Part shown: positions 1-8,535 of the stretch, piece by piece
Layout: every line of letters begins with the position of its first letter
Position numbering within the stretch: position 1 is the first letter of the stretch
Assembly (NCBI RefSeq): GCF_014653695.1
Contig: NZ_BNAR01000014.1
Coordinates: forward strand, 137,406 to 201,405
Direction of reading: 5' to 3'
Source: Lentzea cavernae
GTDB lineage: Bacteria; Actinomycetota; Actinomycetes; Mycobacteriales; Pseudonocardiaceae
Length of the DNA: 64,000 nucleotides
Notes under the pieces: generated by a model
Told to the model about the DNA's origin: nothing
The model's database searches: none
Seen by the model: only the letters and a program-made list of their open reading frames with translations
Program-made: the position numbers and the translations under genes

Positions 1-34
1 CCGGGAAGCACGCAACCGCAACCCGCCGCACCCA
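1..34. repeat. Tail fragment of the 314-bp palindromic element
   Basis: The first bases share a 19-nt identical run (GGAAGCACGCAACCGCAAC) with the right end of the element at 8213-8526, followed by a similar CCGC-rich stretch. As at the two complete copies, it lies just beyond the stop codon of a minus-strand gene. The rest of this copy would be left of the window. Confidence 0.6.
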
Positions 35-80
35 ACCCAACCCACCCACAAAGCCGCGCACCACAGCCAAACCGCCACAA

Positions 81-968
81 TCAACCCAACGGCCGAATCC
101 CCCACCGCGCCCCCCAAGACTCCCCAGGCGACACCCAAATCAAATCCACCCCGGAATTCAAAGCATCCGGCGGACAAGTCATCGGCTCAACAGCCACAGC
201 CCGCCCCCTCCCCGGAAACGAATCAGGCGTGTAAACCTGCACCCACCGAAACGCCGGATCAGCCCACACCTCAACCCCACCACCCGCGGAAACCAGCGTG
301 TGGTGCACAAGCCCGTCCTCAGAAGGCTCACACCCACCGAACGGCGTGTCCAGGTTCATCCCGTCCAACCCGCGCCCACCGCGAAAATCGAACTCGGTCC
401 CCTCCACCGGCACAGCCGGCCCCGAGGGCACCATCCGCTCACGATCCAACGGCAACACAGTCGTAGCGGCCAACGTCAAGGTGCACGAATCAGTCGAAGC
501 ATTCCCAGCACGCGGGTACGGATGCATACCGACCCCGAACGGCGTCGCCACCTCCCCGACATTCGTAACCCCGTGCGTAACGGTCAACCCGCGATCATCC
601 AGCGCATAGGACACCGTGACGTCCAGGGCAGCAGGCCACCCGGCCTGAGGCTCGATCAACACCCGCAACGACACCAACGACCCGGTGTGCTCCAGCACCG
701 ACCAGGGCCGACGCCGCACCAGCCCGTGAACGGCATTCCCCCGAGCAGGCTCCGTGACCTCGAGCTGCTGCCGCACCCCGTCCAGCACCCAGGACGCGCC
801 GGCGGTCCGGTTGGGCCAGGGCACCAGCACGGTCCCGGCACCCATCGGCGGTTTCTCGTCAGCCCCGAACGTCTCGACGTACGGAACGCCGTCCACTTCG
901 AAGGACCTCAGCCCCGCCCCTACAGTCGTGATCACGGCGGTGGCACCCTCGTACGAGATCCCCAACAT
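81..968 (-). CDS. Aldose 1-epimerase family protein
   Basis: This 295-residue protein resembles galactose mutarotase-type aldose 1-epimerases, which interconvert alpha and beta anomers of sugars in the cytosol. Visible family features are the N-terminal strand around GAGLRSFEVDG, a substrate-pocket stretch PWPNR near residue 50, the histidine in NAVHGLV near residue 81, the second histidine in GVGMHPYPR near residue 149, and the late acidic residue in AVAVEPMTCPPDALN. The ATG at 968 is 38 bp from the start of the divergent hydrolase gene, so the two promoters must overlap. The sugar substrate cannot be told from the sequence. Confidence 0.88.
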   Translation of the reverse strand: MLGISYEGATAVITTVGAGLRSFEVDGVPYVETFGADEKPPMGAGTVLVPWPNRTAGASWVLDGVRQQLEVTEPARGNAVHGLVRRRPWSVLEHTGSLVSLRVLIEPQAGWPAALDVTVSYALDDRGLTVTHGVTNVGEVATPFGVGMHPYPRAGNASTDSCTLTLAATTVLPLDRERMVPSGPAVPVEGTEFDFRGGRGLDGMNLDTPFGGCEPSEDGLVHHTLVSAGGGVEVWADPAFRWVQVYTPDSFPGRGRAVAVEPMTCPPDALNSGVDLIWVSPGESWGARWGIRPLG

Positions 969-1006
969 GAGGCTGAAGCCTACGGGGCCCGCGGAAGGAT
1001 TTGCCC

Positions 1007-1783
1007 ATGAAGGTTCACCACCTCAACTGCGCCACGTTCCGGCCGCCGCTGGTCGCGGGCGGTCTCGTGGCCCACTGCCTGCTGATCGAGAGCGACCAGG
1101 GCCTGATCCTCGTCGACACCGGCTTCGGCGTGAACGAGGTGATGGACCCGAAGGCGACGATCGACGGGCTGAGCCGCAAGTTGCTCAGGCCGGTGCTCGA
1201 CATCACCGAGACGGCGATCAGCCACGTCGAGAAACGCGGCTACACGGCCGACGACGTGAAGCACGTCCTGCTCACCCACCTCGACTTGGACCACGCGGGC
1301 GGCCTGCGCGACTTCCCCAAGGCCACCGTGCACGTGCTGGACACCGAGCTGGAAGCGGCCTCCAACCCGCGCAACACCAAGGAACGCGCCCGCTATCCCA
1401 AGGCGCAAAGAGAAGGCGTCACCTTCCAGACCCACAAGGCCGAGGGCGAGGACTGGTTCGGGTTCCAGGCCGTCAAGGACGTGCCCGGTCTCCCGGACGA
1501 CGTCCTGATGGTGCCGCTGATCGGCCACACCCGCGGCCACACCGGCATCGCGGTCCGCTCCGACGACGGTTGGCTGCTGCACGCCGGTGACGCGTACTTC
1601 TACCGCGGCGAGGTCGAGACGCCGCCCAGCAACATCTTCGCCCTCAAGCTCACCGCCAACCAGACCGAGACGATCCGCGAGCAGCGCCTGTCCAATGTGG
1701 AACGTCTGCGCGAACTGAAGGCACAGGGTGAGGTCGAGGTCTTCAGCGCGCACGACCCGGTCGAACTGGCGCGCCTCGCGTGA
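1007..1783 (+). CDS. MBL-fold metallo-hydrolase
   Basis: This 258-residue protein is a metallo-beta-lactamase-fold hydrolase. The metal-binding motif is THLDLDHAGG at residues 90-99, so the usual HxHxDH reads HxDxDH. Further ligands are likely the histidines in GHTRGHTG and in LLHAGDAYFY, and the late FSAHDP. The layout resembles lactonase-like MBL proteins, but the altered second histidine argues against naming it an acyl-homoserine lactonase. The start is the ATG at 1007, with GGAAGGA 8 nt upstream; a TTG at 1001 would be too close to that site. The stop overlaps the start of the next gene (GTGA), so the two are translationally coupled. Confidence 0.85.
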   Translation: MKVHHLNCATFRPPLVAGGLVAHCLLIESDQGLILVDTGFGVNEVMDPKATIDGLSRKLLRPVLDITETAISHVEKRGYTADDVKHVLLTHLDLDHAGGLRDFPKATVHVLDTELEAASNPRNTKERARYPKAQREGVTFQTHKAEGEDWFGFQAVKDVPGLPDDVLMVPLIGHTRGHTGIAVRSDDGWLLHAGDAYFYRGEVETPPSNIFALKLTANQTETIREQRLSNVERLRELKAQGEVEVFSAHDPVELARLA

Positions 1784-2496
1784 CGTTCATCCGTCAGATC
1801 CGCGTCGACCAGGTCAGCGACACGCACCGATATCCGTTCACGCTGCCGGCCGTCCAGCACCTCATCAAGCACCCGCTGGAACTCCACACGCCCGTCACGT
1901 TCCTCACCGGCGACAACGGTGCGGGCAAGTCGACTCTCGTAGAGGCGATCGCGGTGGGGGCGGGGTTCAACGCGGAGGGCGGCACGCAGTCGTTCCGCTT
2001 CGCGACGAAGGCGACCGAGTCGTCGCTGGGCGACCACCTGATCCTGAGCTGGGGCGTCAAGAAGCCCAGGACCGGGTTCTTCCTGCGGGCCGAGTCGTTC
2101 TACAACGTCGCCACCGAGATCGACCGGATCGGCGGGGGGATTCACGCGTCGTACGGCGGGAAGTCGTTGCACGAGCGGTCGCACGGCGAGAGCTTCATCG
2201 ACCTGATGAACCACCGGTTCGGCAGCAGGGGCCTCTACGTCCTCGACGAACCGGAGGCCGCGCTGTCCGTCAAGGGATGCCTCACGGTCCTGCGGCGCAT
2301 GCACGAGCTCGTCGCCGAGGGCTCGCAGTTCATCATCGCCACGCACTCGCCGATCCTGCTCGCGGCACCGGGCGCGACGATCCTGGAGATCACCGACACG
2401 ATCGACGAGATCTCCTACGACACGGCGGAACCGGTCAGGCTCACCCGCAACTTCCTGGGTGATCCCGACCGGTTCCTCAAGCACCTCTTGGACTAG
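1780..2496 (+). CDS. Small AAA/ABC-type ATPase (COG3910-like)
   Basis: A soluble 238-residue ATPase with ABC-fold motifs in order: Walker A GDNGAGKST, a signature-like SHGESF, Walker B LYVLDEPEAAL and the H-loop ATHSPIL. There is no membrane segment and no permease beside it. Size and motifs fit the predicted-ATPase family COG3910, related to Rad50/RecF-type heads without coiled coils. Its role is unknown. The GTG start overlaps the stop of the metallo-hydrolase gene, so a shared process is plausible but not shown. Confidence 0.8.
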   Translation: MTFIRQIRVDQVSDTHRYPFTLPAVQHLIKHPLELHTPVTFLTGDNGAGKSTLVEAIAVGAGFNAEGGTQSFRFATKATESSLGDHLILSWGVKKPRTGFFLRAESFYNVATEIDRIGGGIHASYGGKSLHERSHGESFIDLMNHRFGSRGLYVLDEPEAALSVKGCLTVLRRMHELVAEGSQFIIATHSPILLAAPGATILEITDTIDEISYDTAEPVRLTRNFLGDPDRFLKHLLD

Positions 2497-2498
2497 GA

Positions 2499-2530
2499 CT
2501 ACTTGCCGAGGTTCCTACTTGCCGAGGTTC
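2499..2530. repeat. 16-bp tandem duplication at a 3' end
   Basis: The 16-mer CTACTTGCCGAGGTTC occurs twice back to back. The second copy holds the last codons and stop of the amino-acid permease on the minus strand; the first lies just beyond it. It looks like a small recent duplication in a convergent gap. Confidence 0.8.
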
Positions 2531-3909
2531 TCAGGGTGGGTCTCCACCTTGCCGTGCAGCACGCGGTTGATGCCCCAGAGCACCAGGCCGGCGAGCAGCA
2601 GGTAACCCGCGATCTTGTAGTCGTCGGCCGGGCGGCCGGACGTCCACGGGATCGCGAGGTACGCGCACGTGATCGCGCCGAGCACCGGCGCCCACGTCGG
2701 CGCCCGGAAGTGCTTGTGCTCGGACGGCTCGCGACGCAGCACCAGGCACGCCACGTTGACGATGGTGAAGACGATCAGCAGCAGCAACGACGTCGTGCCG
2801 CCGAGCTTGCCGATGTCCGCCGTGGACACCAGGATCACCGCGACGCCGGTCGTGAAGACGATCGAGATCCACGGCGTGCGGCGGAACGGGTGCACGGCGC
2901 CGAAGAACGACGGGATGATCTTCTCGTTCGCCATGCCGTACAGCAGGCGCGACGCCATCAGCATGTTGATCAGCGCCGAGTTGATGACCGCGAGCAGGCC
3001 GATCAACGCGAAGATCCACAGCGGGAAGCCCGGCGCACCGACGGTGACGACCTTCAGCAACGCGCCGCTGCTCGCCTTCGCGAGCTCGTCGGACGGGATC
3101 AGCAGCGACGACGTGAGCGCGACGAGCACGTAGATCAGGGCCGCGATGCCCATGCCCCACAGCATCGCGCGCGGGAAGATCTTGACGGGGTTCTTGCACT
3201 CCTCCGCCATGTTCACGGAGTCCTCGAAGCCGACCATCGCGAAGAACGCGAGCGCCGTCGCCGAGGTGACCGCGAGCATCACGTTGCTGCCGGACGGCAC
3301 GTGGATGTCGGTGAGCCTGCTGGGATCACCGTCCCCGTTCACGACCGCCCAGGCGCCGATCAGGATGATGATCACCAGACCGGACAGCTCGATGCAGGTC
3401 AGCACCACGTTGGCCTTGACCGACTCCGACACACCCCGGAAGTTGATCAGCGCGAGACCACCGATGAAGATGATCGCGAGCCCGGTGAACACCAGCGACT
3501 CCGGGCTGAGCGCGACGTCGAAGAACTCCACCAGCAGCTGCCGCAGGTAGGTCCGGCCGAAGGCGAGCGCCGCCGACGAGGCCGACGTGATGCCGGAGCA
3601 CATGACGGCGAACGCGACCATGAACGTCAGGAAGTGGATCTTGAACGCTCTGTTCGTGTACAGCGCGGCGCCGGCGGCCTGGGGGTACTTCCCGACCAGC
3701 TCGAGGTAGCTGAACGCGGTCAGGAACGCCACCACGAACGCGAGCAGGAAGGGCAGCCAGAGAGCGCCGCCGATCTTGCCGGCCACGTTGCCGGTGAGGG
3801 CGTAGATGCCGGTACCGAGGATGTCGCCGACGACGAAGAACAGCAGCAGCTTCGGGCCGATCGCCCGTTTCAGCTCTGGTTGCTCCGTTTGTGGAGTCGC
3901 TTCAGCCAT
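2515..3909 (-). CDS. APC family amino-acid permease
   Basis: A 464-residue integral membrane protein of the amino acid-polyamine-organocation superfamily (COG0531-like), expected to import an amino acid or amine. The N-terminal segment GDILGTGIYALTGN is the conserved TM1 unwound region, and about 12 hydrophobic segments follow. GFEDSVNMAEECKNP is the typical loop after TM6. I chose ATG 3909 (MAEATPQ) over an upstream extension because the protein then begins with the normal short cytosolic tail. The substrate is not identifiable. It diverges from the lipoprotein gene. Confidence 0.87.
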   Translation of the reverse strand: MAEATPQTEQPELKRAIGPKLLLFFVVGDILGTGIYALTGNVAGKIGGALWLPFLLAFVVAFLTAFSYLELVGKYPQAAGAALYTNRAFKIHFLTFMVAFAVMCSGITSASSAALAFGRTYLRQLLVEFFDVALSPESLVFTGLAIIFIGGLALINFRGVSESVKANVVLTCIELSGLVIIILIGAWAVVNGDGDPSRLTDIHVPSGSNVMLAVTSATALAFFAMVGFEDSVNMAEECKNPVKIFPRAMLWGMGIAALIYVLVALTSSLLIPSDELAKASSGALLKVVTVGAPGFPLWIFALIGLLAVINSALINMLMASRLLYGMANEKIIPSFFGAVHPFRRTPWISIVFTTGVAVILVSTADIGKLGGTTSLLLLIVFTIVNVACLVLRREPSEHKHFRAPTWAPVLGAITCAYLAIPWTSGRPADDYKIAGYLLLAGLVLWGINRVLHGKVETHPENLGK

Positions 3910-3956
3910 GCCCGAAGATTCTGCCCGTTGTGCCTGGCCACCAGCACGAACGGACG

Positions 3957-3984
3957 TTGACCTCACCCAATTGGTGTAACAATT
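3957..3984 (+). promoter_or_regulatory. Possible promoter and CAATTG repeat before the lipoprotein gene
   Basis: TTGACC (3957-3962) is followed 14 nt later by TAACAA (3977-3982), only about 7 nt before the ATG at 3990, which would give a leaderless or nearly leaderless mRNA. Two CAATTG hexamers flank GTGTAA here and could bind a regulator. The spacer is short for a housekeeping sigma factor. Confidence 0.35.
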
Positions 3985-3989
3985 GCACG

Positions 3990-4784
3990 ATGAGACTCGC
4001 GGCAACCGCGATCATCGCCGCCCTGGCGCTGACCGCCTGCTCCTCGTCCGAACCCGCGAGCGACGACGCGCCGCAGCACCGCGACGTGAAGAGCCTGGTG
4101 GCCGCAGTGACCAAGTCGGTCGGCGAGAAGGGCTCCTACCGCTTCACCATCGCGCCGCCCGTCACCGGGGGCGGCGTGCGGTACCCGTCGAACGGCAGCG
4201 TGCGGCTCGGCGGCGAGGTGCCGAGCATGGACGCGACCACCACCCGTCCCGTGCAGACCGGCGGCGAACCGGTGGAGCTCCGCCTGGTCTCGACGGCCGG
4301 GGACAGCGCGTTCGTGAAGCTGCCCGCCGCCCTCTTCGGCCTGCCCGCCGACAAGCCGTGGGTGAAGCTCGACCGCAAGGTCGACGACGACTTCACCACG
4401 ACGCTGCTCGGCTTCCACGACGTCGTCTTCCAGCAGGCCGCCTTCACGACGTACCACCTGCCGGTGATGGCGGCGGGCGGGGAGCTCAAGCTGACCACGC
4501 AGGTCGGGGGCACCACCCGGTACGCGATCTCCGTCGACTACAAGAAGGCCTACGACGCCCTCACCGACGAGGGCCTGCGCAACGAGGTCAAGATCGCACT
4601 CGACCAGCAGGTCGCGGGCTCGACCGGTGAGATCGAGCTGAACGACGGTGGTCTCCCGGTCCGCATCGCCTTCTACACGCAGTTCCAGGGCACGCGGATC
4701 GTCGACGAGGCGCGCTTCTCCGACTGGGGCGCCGACGTGAAGATCACCGAGCCGGCCCCGGCGGAGATCAGCTCGCGGAACTGA
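3990..4784 (+). CDS. LppX/LprG-like secreted lipoprotein
   Basis: A 264-residue protein with a lipoprotein signal peptide. The hydrophobic N-terminus runs into the lipobox LTAC at about residue 18, so the mature protein should be lipid-anchored outside the membrane. The body, with alternating beta-rich stretches (VRLGGEVPS, AFVKLPAALFGLPADKPWVKL, GGTTRYAISVDY), fits the LppX_LprAFG fold that holds lipids in a cavity. The start is ATG 3990. Its 3' end overlaps the convergent exporter gene by 17 bp. Ligand and role are unknown. Confidence 0.75.
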   Translation: MRLAATAIIAALALTACSSSEPASDDAPQHRDVKSLVAAVTKSVGEKGSYRFTIAPPVTGGGVRYPSNGSVRLGGEVPSMDATTTRPVQTGGEPVELRLVSTAGDSAFVKLPAALFGLPADKPWVKLDRKVDDDFTTTLLGFHDVVFQQAAFTTYHLPVMAAGGELKLTTQVGGTTRYAISVDYKKAYDALTDEGLRNEVKIALDQQVAGSTGEIELNDGGLPVRIAFYTQFQGTRIVDEARFSDWGADVKITEPAPAEISSRN

Positions 4785-6030
4785 CGCGGTAGCGCCAGAT
4801 CGCCGGCAGCAGCGCGACCATGGCCACGCTCGCCACGACGACCAGCAGGCCACCGATCGACACCGCCGCGGCCGTGCCGATCGCCGCGCCACCGGTGCCG
4901 TGCAACAGGTCCGCGATGCGCGGCCCACCCGCCACGACGACGATGAAGACACCCTGCATCCGTCCGCGCATCTCGTCGGTCGCCGCCGACTGCAGGATCG
5001 CGCCGCGGAACGCCATCGACACCATGTCCGCCGCACCCGCCAGCGCCAGGAACGCGGCCGCGACCCACAGCGAGCCCGCGAGCCCGAAGCCCGCGATCGC
5101 GAGGCCCCAGCCCACGACGGCCAGCGTCAGCGCGACTCCGTGCCTGTTGATGTTCGAGATCCACCCGGACGTGAGACCGCAGATGACCGCGCCGACGGGG
5201 ATGGCCGCGAACAACACACCGAGCGCGAACCCACCGCCGGGCGGGTCGCCGAACGTGTGCTGGGCCATCTCCGGGAACAGTGCCCGCGGCATGCCGAACA
5301 CCATCGCGATGATGTCCAGCAGCATGCTCGCCATCAGCACCTTCTGGGCCCAGAGGTAGACGAACCCGTCGAGCACGTCCCGCAGGCCGGCGCGCCGGAT
5401 CACCCCGTCCAGCGGAGGCAGCGGCGGCAGCTTCCACACCGCGTAGACGGTGGCGGTGAGCGCGATCGCGTCCACCAGGTACAGCGTCGACAACCCGACG
5501 ACCGGGATGAACGCACCCGCGAGCAACGGCCCCAGCACCGCACCGAACTGCATGACGGTCGACCCGAGCGCGGCCGCCGACGGCAACAGCTCGGCGGGCA
5601 CCAGCCGGGCGATCGACGCCGAGCGCGCCGGCGCGTTGGCCGCGAAGAACACCTGCTGCAACCCGAGCAACGCGATCACGAGCCACACCGAGCCGACGTT
5701 CATCGCCGCCTGCGCCCACAGCAGCACCGACGAGACCGCGATGCCGATGTTCGTGACGAGCAGCAGCTTGCGGCGGTCGACCGTGTCCGCGATCGCGCCG
5801 CCCCACAGCCCGAACACGAGCAGGGGCACGAGCGCCACACCGGCCGCGATGCCGACCCACGCCGAGGACCCGGTGAGGTCGTAGACCTGCTTGGGCACGG
5901 CGACGGCGGTGAGCTGGGAGCCCACCGCCGTGATGATCGTGGAGATCCACAGCCTGCGATAAGCGACGATCTTCAACGGTCGCGTGTCGATCACGAACGT
6001 CGAGCGCGCGCTTCTCCCCACAGTGGCCAC
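4768..6030 (-). CDS. MFS transporter, EntS-like exporter type
   Basis: A 420-residue major facilitator with about 12 hydrophobic segments. The loop 2-3 signature reads WGGAIADTVDRRKLLL, a drug/siderophore-exporter pattern. Residues 64-160 (VALVPLLVFGLWGG, VFFAANAPARSASIARLVP) resemble the MFS_3/EntS group. It starts at GTG 6030. An inverted repeat lies only 4-23 bp upstream and may be its operator. Exporter of an unknown small molecule is the likely role. Confidence 0.82.
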   Translation of the reverse strand: MATVGRSARSTFVIDTRPLKIVAYRRLWISTIITAVGSQLTAVAVPKQVYDLTGSSAWVGIAAGVALVPLLVFGLWGGAIADTVDRRKLLLVTNIGIAVSSVLLWAQAAMNVGSVWLVIALLGLQQVFFAANAPARSASIARLVPAELLPSAAALGSTVMQFGAVLGPLLAGAFIPVVGLSTLYLVDAIALTATVYAVWKLPPLPPLDGVIRRAGLRDVLDGFVYLWAQKVLMASMLLDIIAMVFGMPRALFPEMAQHTFGDPPGGGFALGVLFAAIPVGAVICGLTSGWISNINRHGVALTLAVVGWGLAIAGFGLAGSLWVAAAFLALAGAADMVSMAFRGAILQSAATDEMRGRMQGVFIVVVAGGPRIADLLHGTGGAAIGTAAAVSIGGLLVVVASVAMVALLPAIWRYRVSSAS

Positions 6031-6033
6031 TTG

Positions 6034-6053
6034 GTTAGCCTATGGCAACTAAC
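6034..6053. promoter_or_regulatory. Inverted repeat GTTAG-N10-CTAAC before the MFS gene
   Basis: Two perfect 5-bp half sites are separated by 10 bp, directly upstream of the GTG start at 6030. The left half resembles the TTAGCCTA core of DtxR/IdeR boxes, but the full 19-bp box is not present. It may be an operator or part of the promoter. Confidence 0.3.
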
Positions 6054-6095
6054 AGGCCTTTCACGTGGACTTGTCGCCAACACCACTCGACGGCG

Positions 6096-8030
6096 TCAGA
6101 CGCGCACGGGGTACACCGGCTCCGGCACCTTCGGGCTGATCCGGCCCTCGACGAAGATGCCGTGCCAGATCATGAAGCACAGCACGCTCCACAGCTGCCG
6201 GCTCCGGTCGAACTGCTCCGACTTGTGCTCGGCGAGCAGGTCCAGCACCGCGTTCTTGTCGAGCAGGTGCCCGGTCTGCGAGTCGTTGATGATCCCGCGC
6301 GCCCAGTCGTACATCTCGTCGCGCAGCCACAACCGGATCGGCACCGGGAACCCGAGCTTGGGCCGGTTCAGCACGTGCGGAGGAATGATCTTCGCCAGCG
6401 CCCTGCGCAGCGCGTACTTGGTCGTCCCCTCGGTGAGCTTCTGGTCGAGCGGCACCTCGGCCGCGACCCGGAACACCTCGGGGTCGAGGAACGGCACGCG
6501 CAGCTCGATCGAGTTGGCCATCGTCACCTTGTCGGCCTTGACCAGGATGTCGCCGCGCAACCACGTGAACAGGTCGATGTGCTGCATGCGCGCGACCGGG
6601 TCCCACGACTCCGACTCGCGGTACCAAGGCGCCGTGACGTCCTGGAACCCGATGCCCTCGACATACCCCGGGAACACCGCACGCACCTGCGCGTCGCTGA
6701 AGTTGCGAGCGTTCCCGTAGTACCGCTCCTCCAACCTGAGCGCACCGCGCCGCAGCAGGTCCTTCCCGCGCACACCCTCCGGAATGGACTTCGACACCGC
6801 GCCCATCAACTTCCGCACGCCGCCCGGCACCTTCTCGAACGGCGACAGCGACAACGGCTCGTGGTAGATCACGTACCCGCCGAACAACTCGTCCGCACCC
6901 TCACCGGACAACACGGCCTTGACGTACTTACGCGCTTCCTTCGCGATGAAGTACAACGGCACCAACGCCGGGTCCGCCACCGGGTCGTCGAGGTACCAGA
7001 TGATCAGCGGCAGCTCTTCCATCATCTCGTCCGCCGACACGGTCCTCACGACGTGCCGCACCCCGATGGCCGCCGCCGTCTCCGCGGCGACGTCGACCTC
7101 CGAGTACCCCTGGCGATCAAACCCGCTGGTGAACGCGATCAGGTTCGGGTTGTGCTGCTTCGCCAACGTGGCCGTGGCCGTCGAGTCGATACCGCCCGAC
7201 AGGAACGCCCCAACCGTCACGTCGGGGTCGGAGATCATGTGCTTGGCCACCGAATCACGCATCACGTCCGCAATGCGCTCGTACAACGCCTCAGCCTCGT
7301 GCGCCCCGTTCACCGGCCGAGGCGAGAACACGGGCTTAAAGTACCGGTTGAACAGCACCTGCCCACCAGGCGACACCTTGAACGACGTCCCGGACTCCAC
7401 CCGCCGGATCGCCTTGTGCAACGACTCGGGCTCAGGCACGTACTGCAACACCAGGTAGTGCTGCAACGCCGTCTGGTCCAGCTCCTGACTGATCCCCAGA
7501 ACCCCGGTCAGCTGCAGCAGGCTCTTCTTCTCCGACGAGAACCCCACCCCACCAGGCCCAGCAGCCCAGTACAGCGGCTTGATCCCGAACGGGTCCCGCG
7601 CACCGAACACCACCCGCTCCTGCGCGTCCCAGATCATGAACGCGAACATGCCGCGCAACATCTTGACCCAGTCGGCCCCGAGGAAGTGGTACCCGGCGAC
7701 GATGGCCTCACCGTCACCGTTGGTCCGGAACTGCGCCCCGAACTTCCGCATGAGCTCGGCCCGGAGCTCCTTGTAGTTGTAGATCTCCCCGTTGAAGTTC
7801 AGCGTGTACCGCGTCGGGTTCTCCGGCGGCCCCCACACCAACGGCTGGTGGGAGTGCTCCAGGTCGATGAAGGCAAGCCGGTTGAACCCGTAGATGACCT
7901 CTTTGTCAGCCCACGTGTCCTGCTCGTCCGGCCCCCGATGCCGCTGACAACGCAACGCCGAAGCCACAGAGGCGCGCGCGGAGGCCGCAGTGGCTTCGGT
8001 GGAACAGATGAGTCCGAGCACTCCGCACAC
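6096..8030 (-). CDS. asnB: Asparagine synthetase, glutamine-hydrolysing
   Basis: This 644-residue enzyme converts aspartate, ATP and glutamine to asparagine. The GTG at 8030 places the catalytic cysteine at position 2 (M-CGVLGL), as required after methionine removal, with GAGGTG 9 nt upstream. The class II glutaminase domain covers about residues 1-190 (HRGPDEQ, NGEIYNYKELR). The synthetase domain follows, with the ATP-pyrophosphatase loop AFLSGGIDSTA and the SGEGADELFGGY segment. Length matches actinobacterial AsnB. The upstream non-coding region carries the long palindromic element. Confidence 0.93.
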   Translation of the reverse strand: MCGVLGLICSTEATAASARASVASALRCQRHRGPDEQDTWADKEVIYGFNRLAFIDLEHSHQPLVWGPPENPTRYTLNFNGEIYNYKELRAELMRKFGAQFRTNGDGEAIVAGYHFLGADWVKMLRGMFAFMIWDAQERVVFGARDPFGIKPLYWAAGPGGVGFSSEKKSLLQLTGVLGISQELDQTALQHYLVLQYVPEPESLHKAIRRVESGTSFKVSPGGQVLFNRYFKPVFSPRPVNGAHEAEALYERIADVMRDSVAKHMISDPDVTVGAFLSGGIDSTATATLAKQHNPNLIAFTSGFDRQGYSEVDVAAETAAAIGVRHVVRTVSADEMMEELPLIIWYLDDPVADPALVPLYFIAKEARKYVKAVLSGEGADELFGGYVIYHEPLSLSPFEKVPGGVRKLMGAVSKSIPEGVRGKDLLRRGALRLEERYYGNARNFSDAQVRAVFPGYVEGIGFQDVTAPWYRESESWDPVARMQHIDLFTWLRGDILVKADKVTMANSIELRVPFLDPEVFRVAAEVPLDQKLTEGTTKYALRRALAKIIPPHVLNRPKLGFPVPIRLWLRDEMYDWARGIINDSQTGHLLDKNAVLDLLAEHKSEQFDRSRQLWSVLCFMIWHGIFVEGRISPKVPEPVYPVRV

Positions 8031-8212
8031 GTGAAATCGCACCTCGTAGCTAGCTGTTGCTGAAATCCCAGTATGACGAAGCCGGGAACCGGACATTCGC
8101 GCCACCCGAAGGACGCCTGACTCCCAGGTCAGGTTCCCAGCCACCGCACCAGAGGCACGTGACCCCCCGCACGCGATGCCGAAGGCGAGCAGCCCACCCA
8201 AGCGAAGCCGAA

Positions 8213-8526
8213 GGCGAGCCGTCCAAAGTCCTTAGCAGGAGGCCTGGGCGGTGGGGTCCCGTCACGAGTCGCACCACAGCTCTTGCTGCATGCAGGTAGG
8301 GGTGTCAACTCGACGCGCTTTTCGTCGAGTTGACACCCCTACCTGCATGTGGCCAGCTCCTGGTGCGACTCGTGACGGGACCCCACCGCCAACGCAACAG
8401 CCAGCCGCCCAGCACAAACAGGCGTGCCATCAACCCACCGGCGGCGCCACCCCCCGGATCAGATTGCCGGGGGTCTGGGGGCAGAGCCCCCAGGGGAAGC
8501 ACGCAACCGCAACAGGCCGCACGCAA
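8213..8526. repeat. 314-bp palindromic element, copy 1
   Basis: This segment is shared with 41704-42017, also 314 bp. In order it holds GGCGAGCCGTCC, a G-rich lead-in, a 144-bp palindrome (8247-8390), a spacer with AGGCGTGCCATCA, CAGATTGCCGG, a small hairpin at 8475-8493 (stem CTGGGGGC, loop AGA) and a GGAAGCACGC tail. It has no open frame conserved between copies and no transposase. It fills most of the 568-bp gap between the start of asnB and the end of pdxH. The remaining 8031-8212 holds only the asnB leader and AAGGCGAGC repeats. Confidence 0.85.
8247..8390. other. 144-bp long palindrome (nested hairpin), copy 1
   Basis: The outer arms (8247-8276 and 8361-8390) are 30 bp and perfectly complementary. 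The inner arms (8289-8315 and 8323-8349) are 27 bp and perfect, closed by the 7-nt loop CGCTTTT. Between them are unpaired segments CAGCTCTTGCTG on the left and TGGCCAGCTCC on the right, identical in the second copy although the inner stem sequence differs. It could be a structured RNA, an extruding DNA cruciform or a strong bidirectional terminator. Confidence 0.85.
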
Positions 8527-8535
8527 GGTGACCAC

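Noticed and set aside
1007..1783. Acyl-homoserine lactonase
   Set aside because: The HxHxDH motif is changed to HxDxDH and there is no quorum-sensing context; the general MBL-fold call is safer.
2503..3960. Long open frame antisense to the amino-acid permease
   Set aside because: It encodes an Arg/Asp/Glu/His-rich low-complexity sequence caused by high GC codon bias; the permease on the other strand has clear family motifs.
8213..8526. Insertion sequence or MITE call
   Set aside because: No transposase, terminal repeats at the ends or target duplication could be seen; the dyad is internal. Left as an unclassified element.
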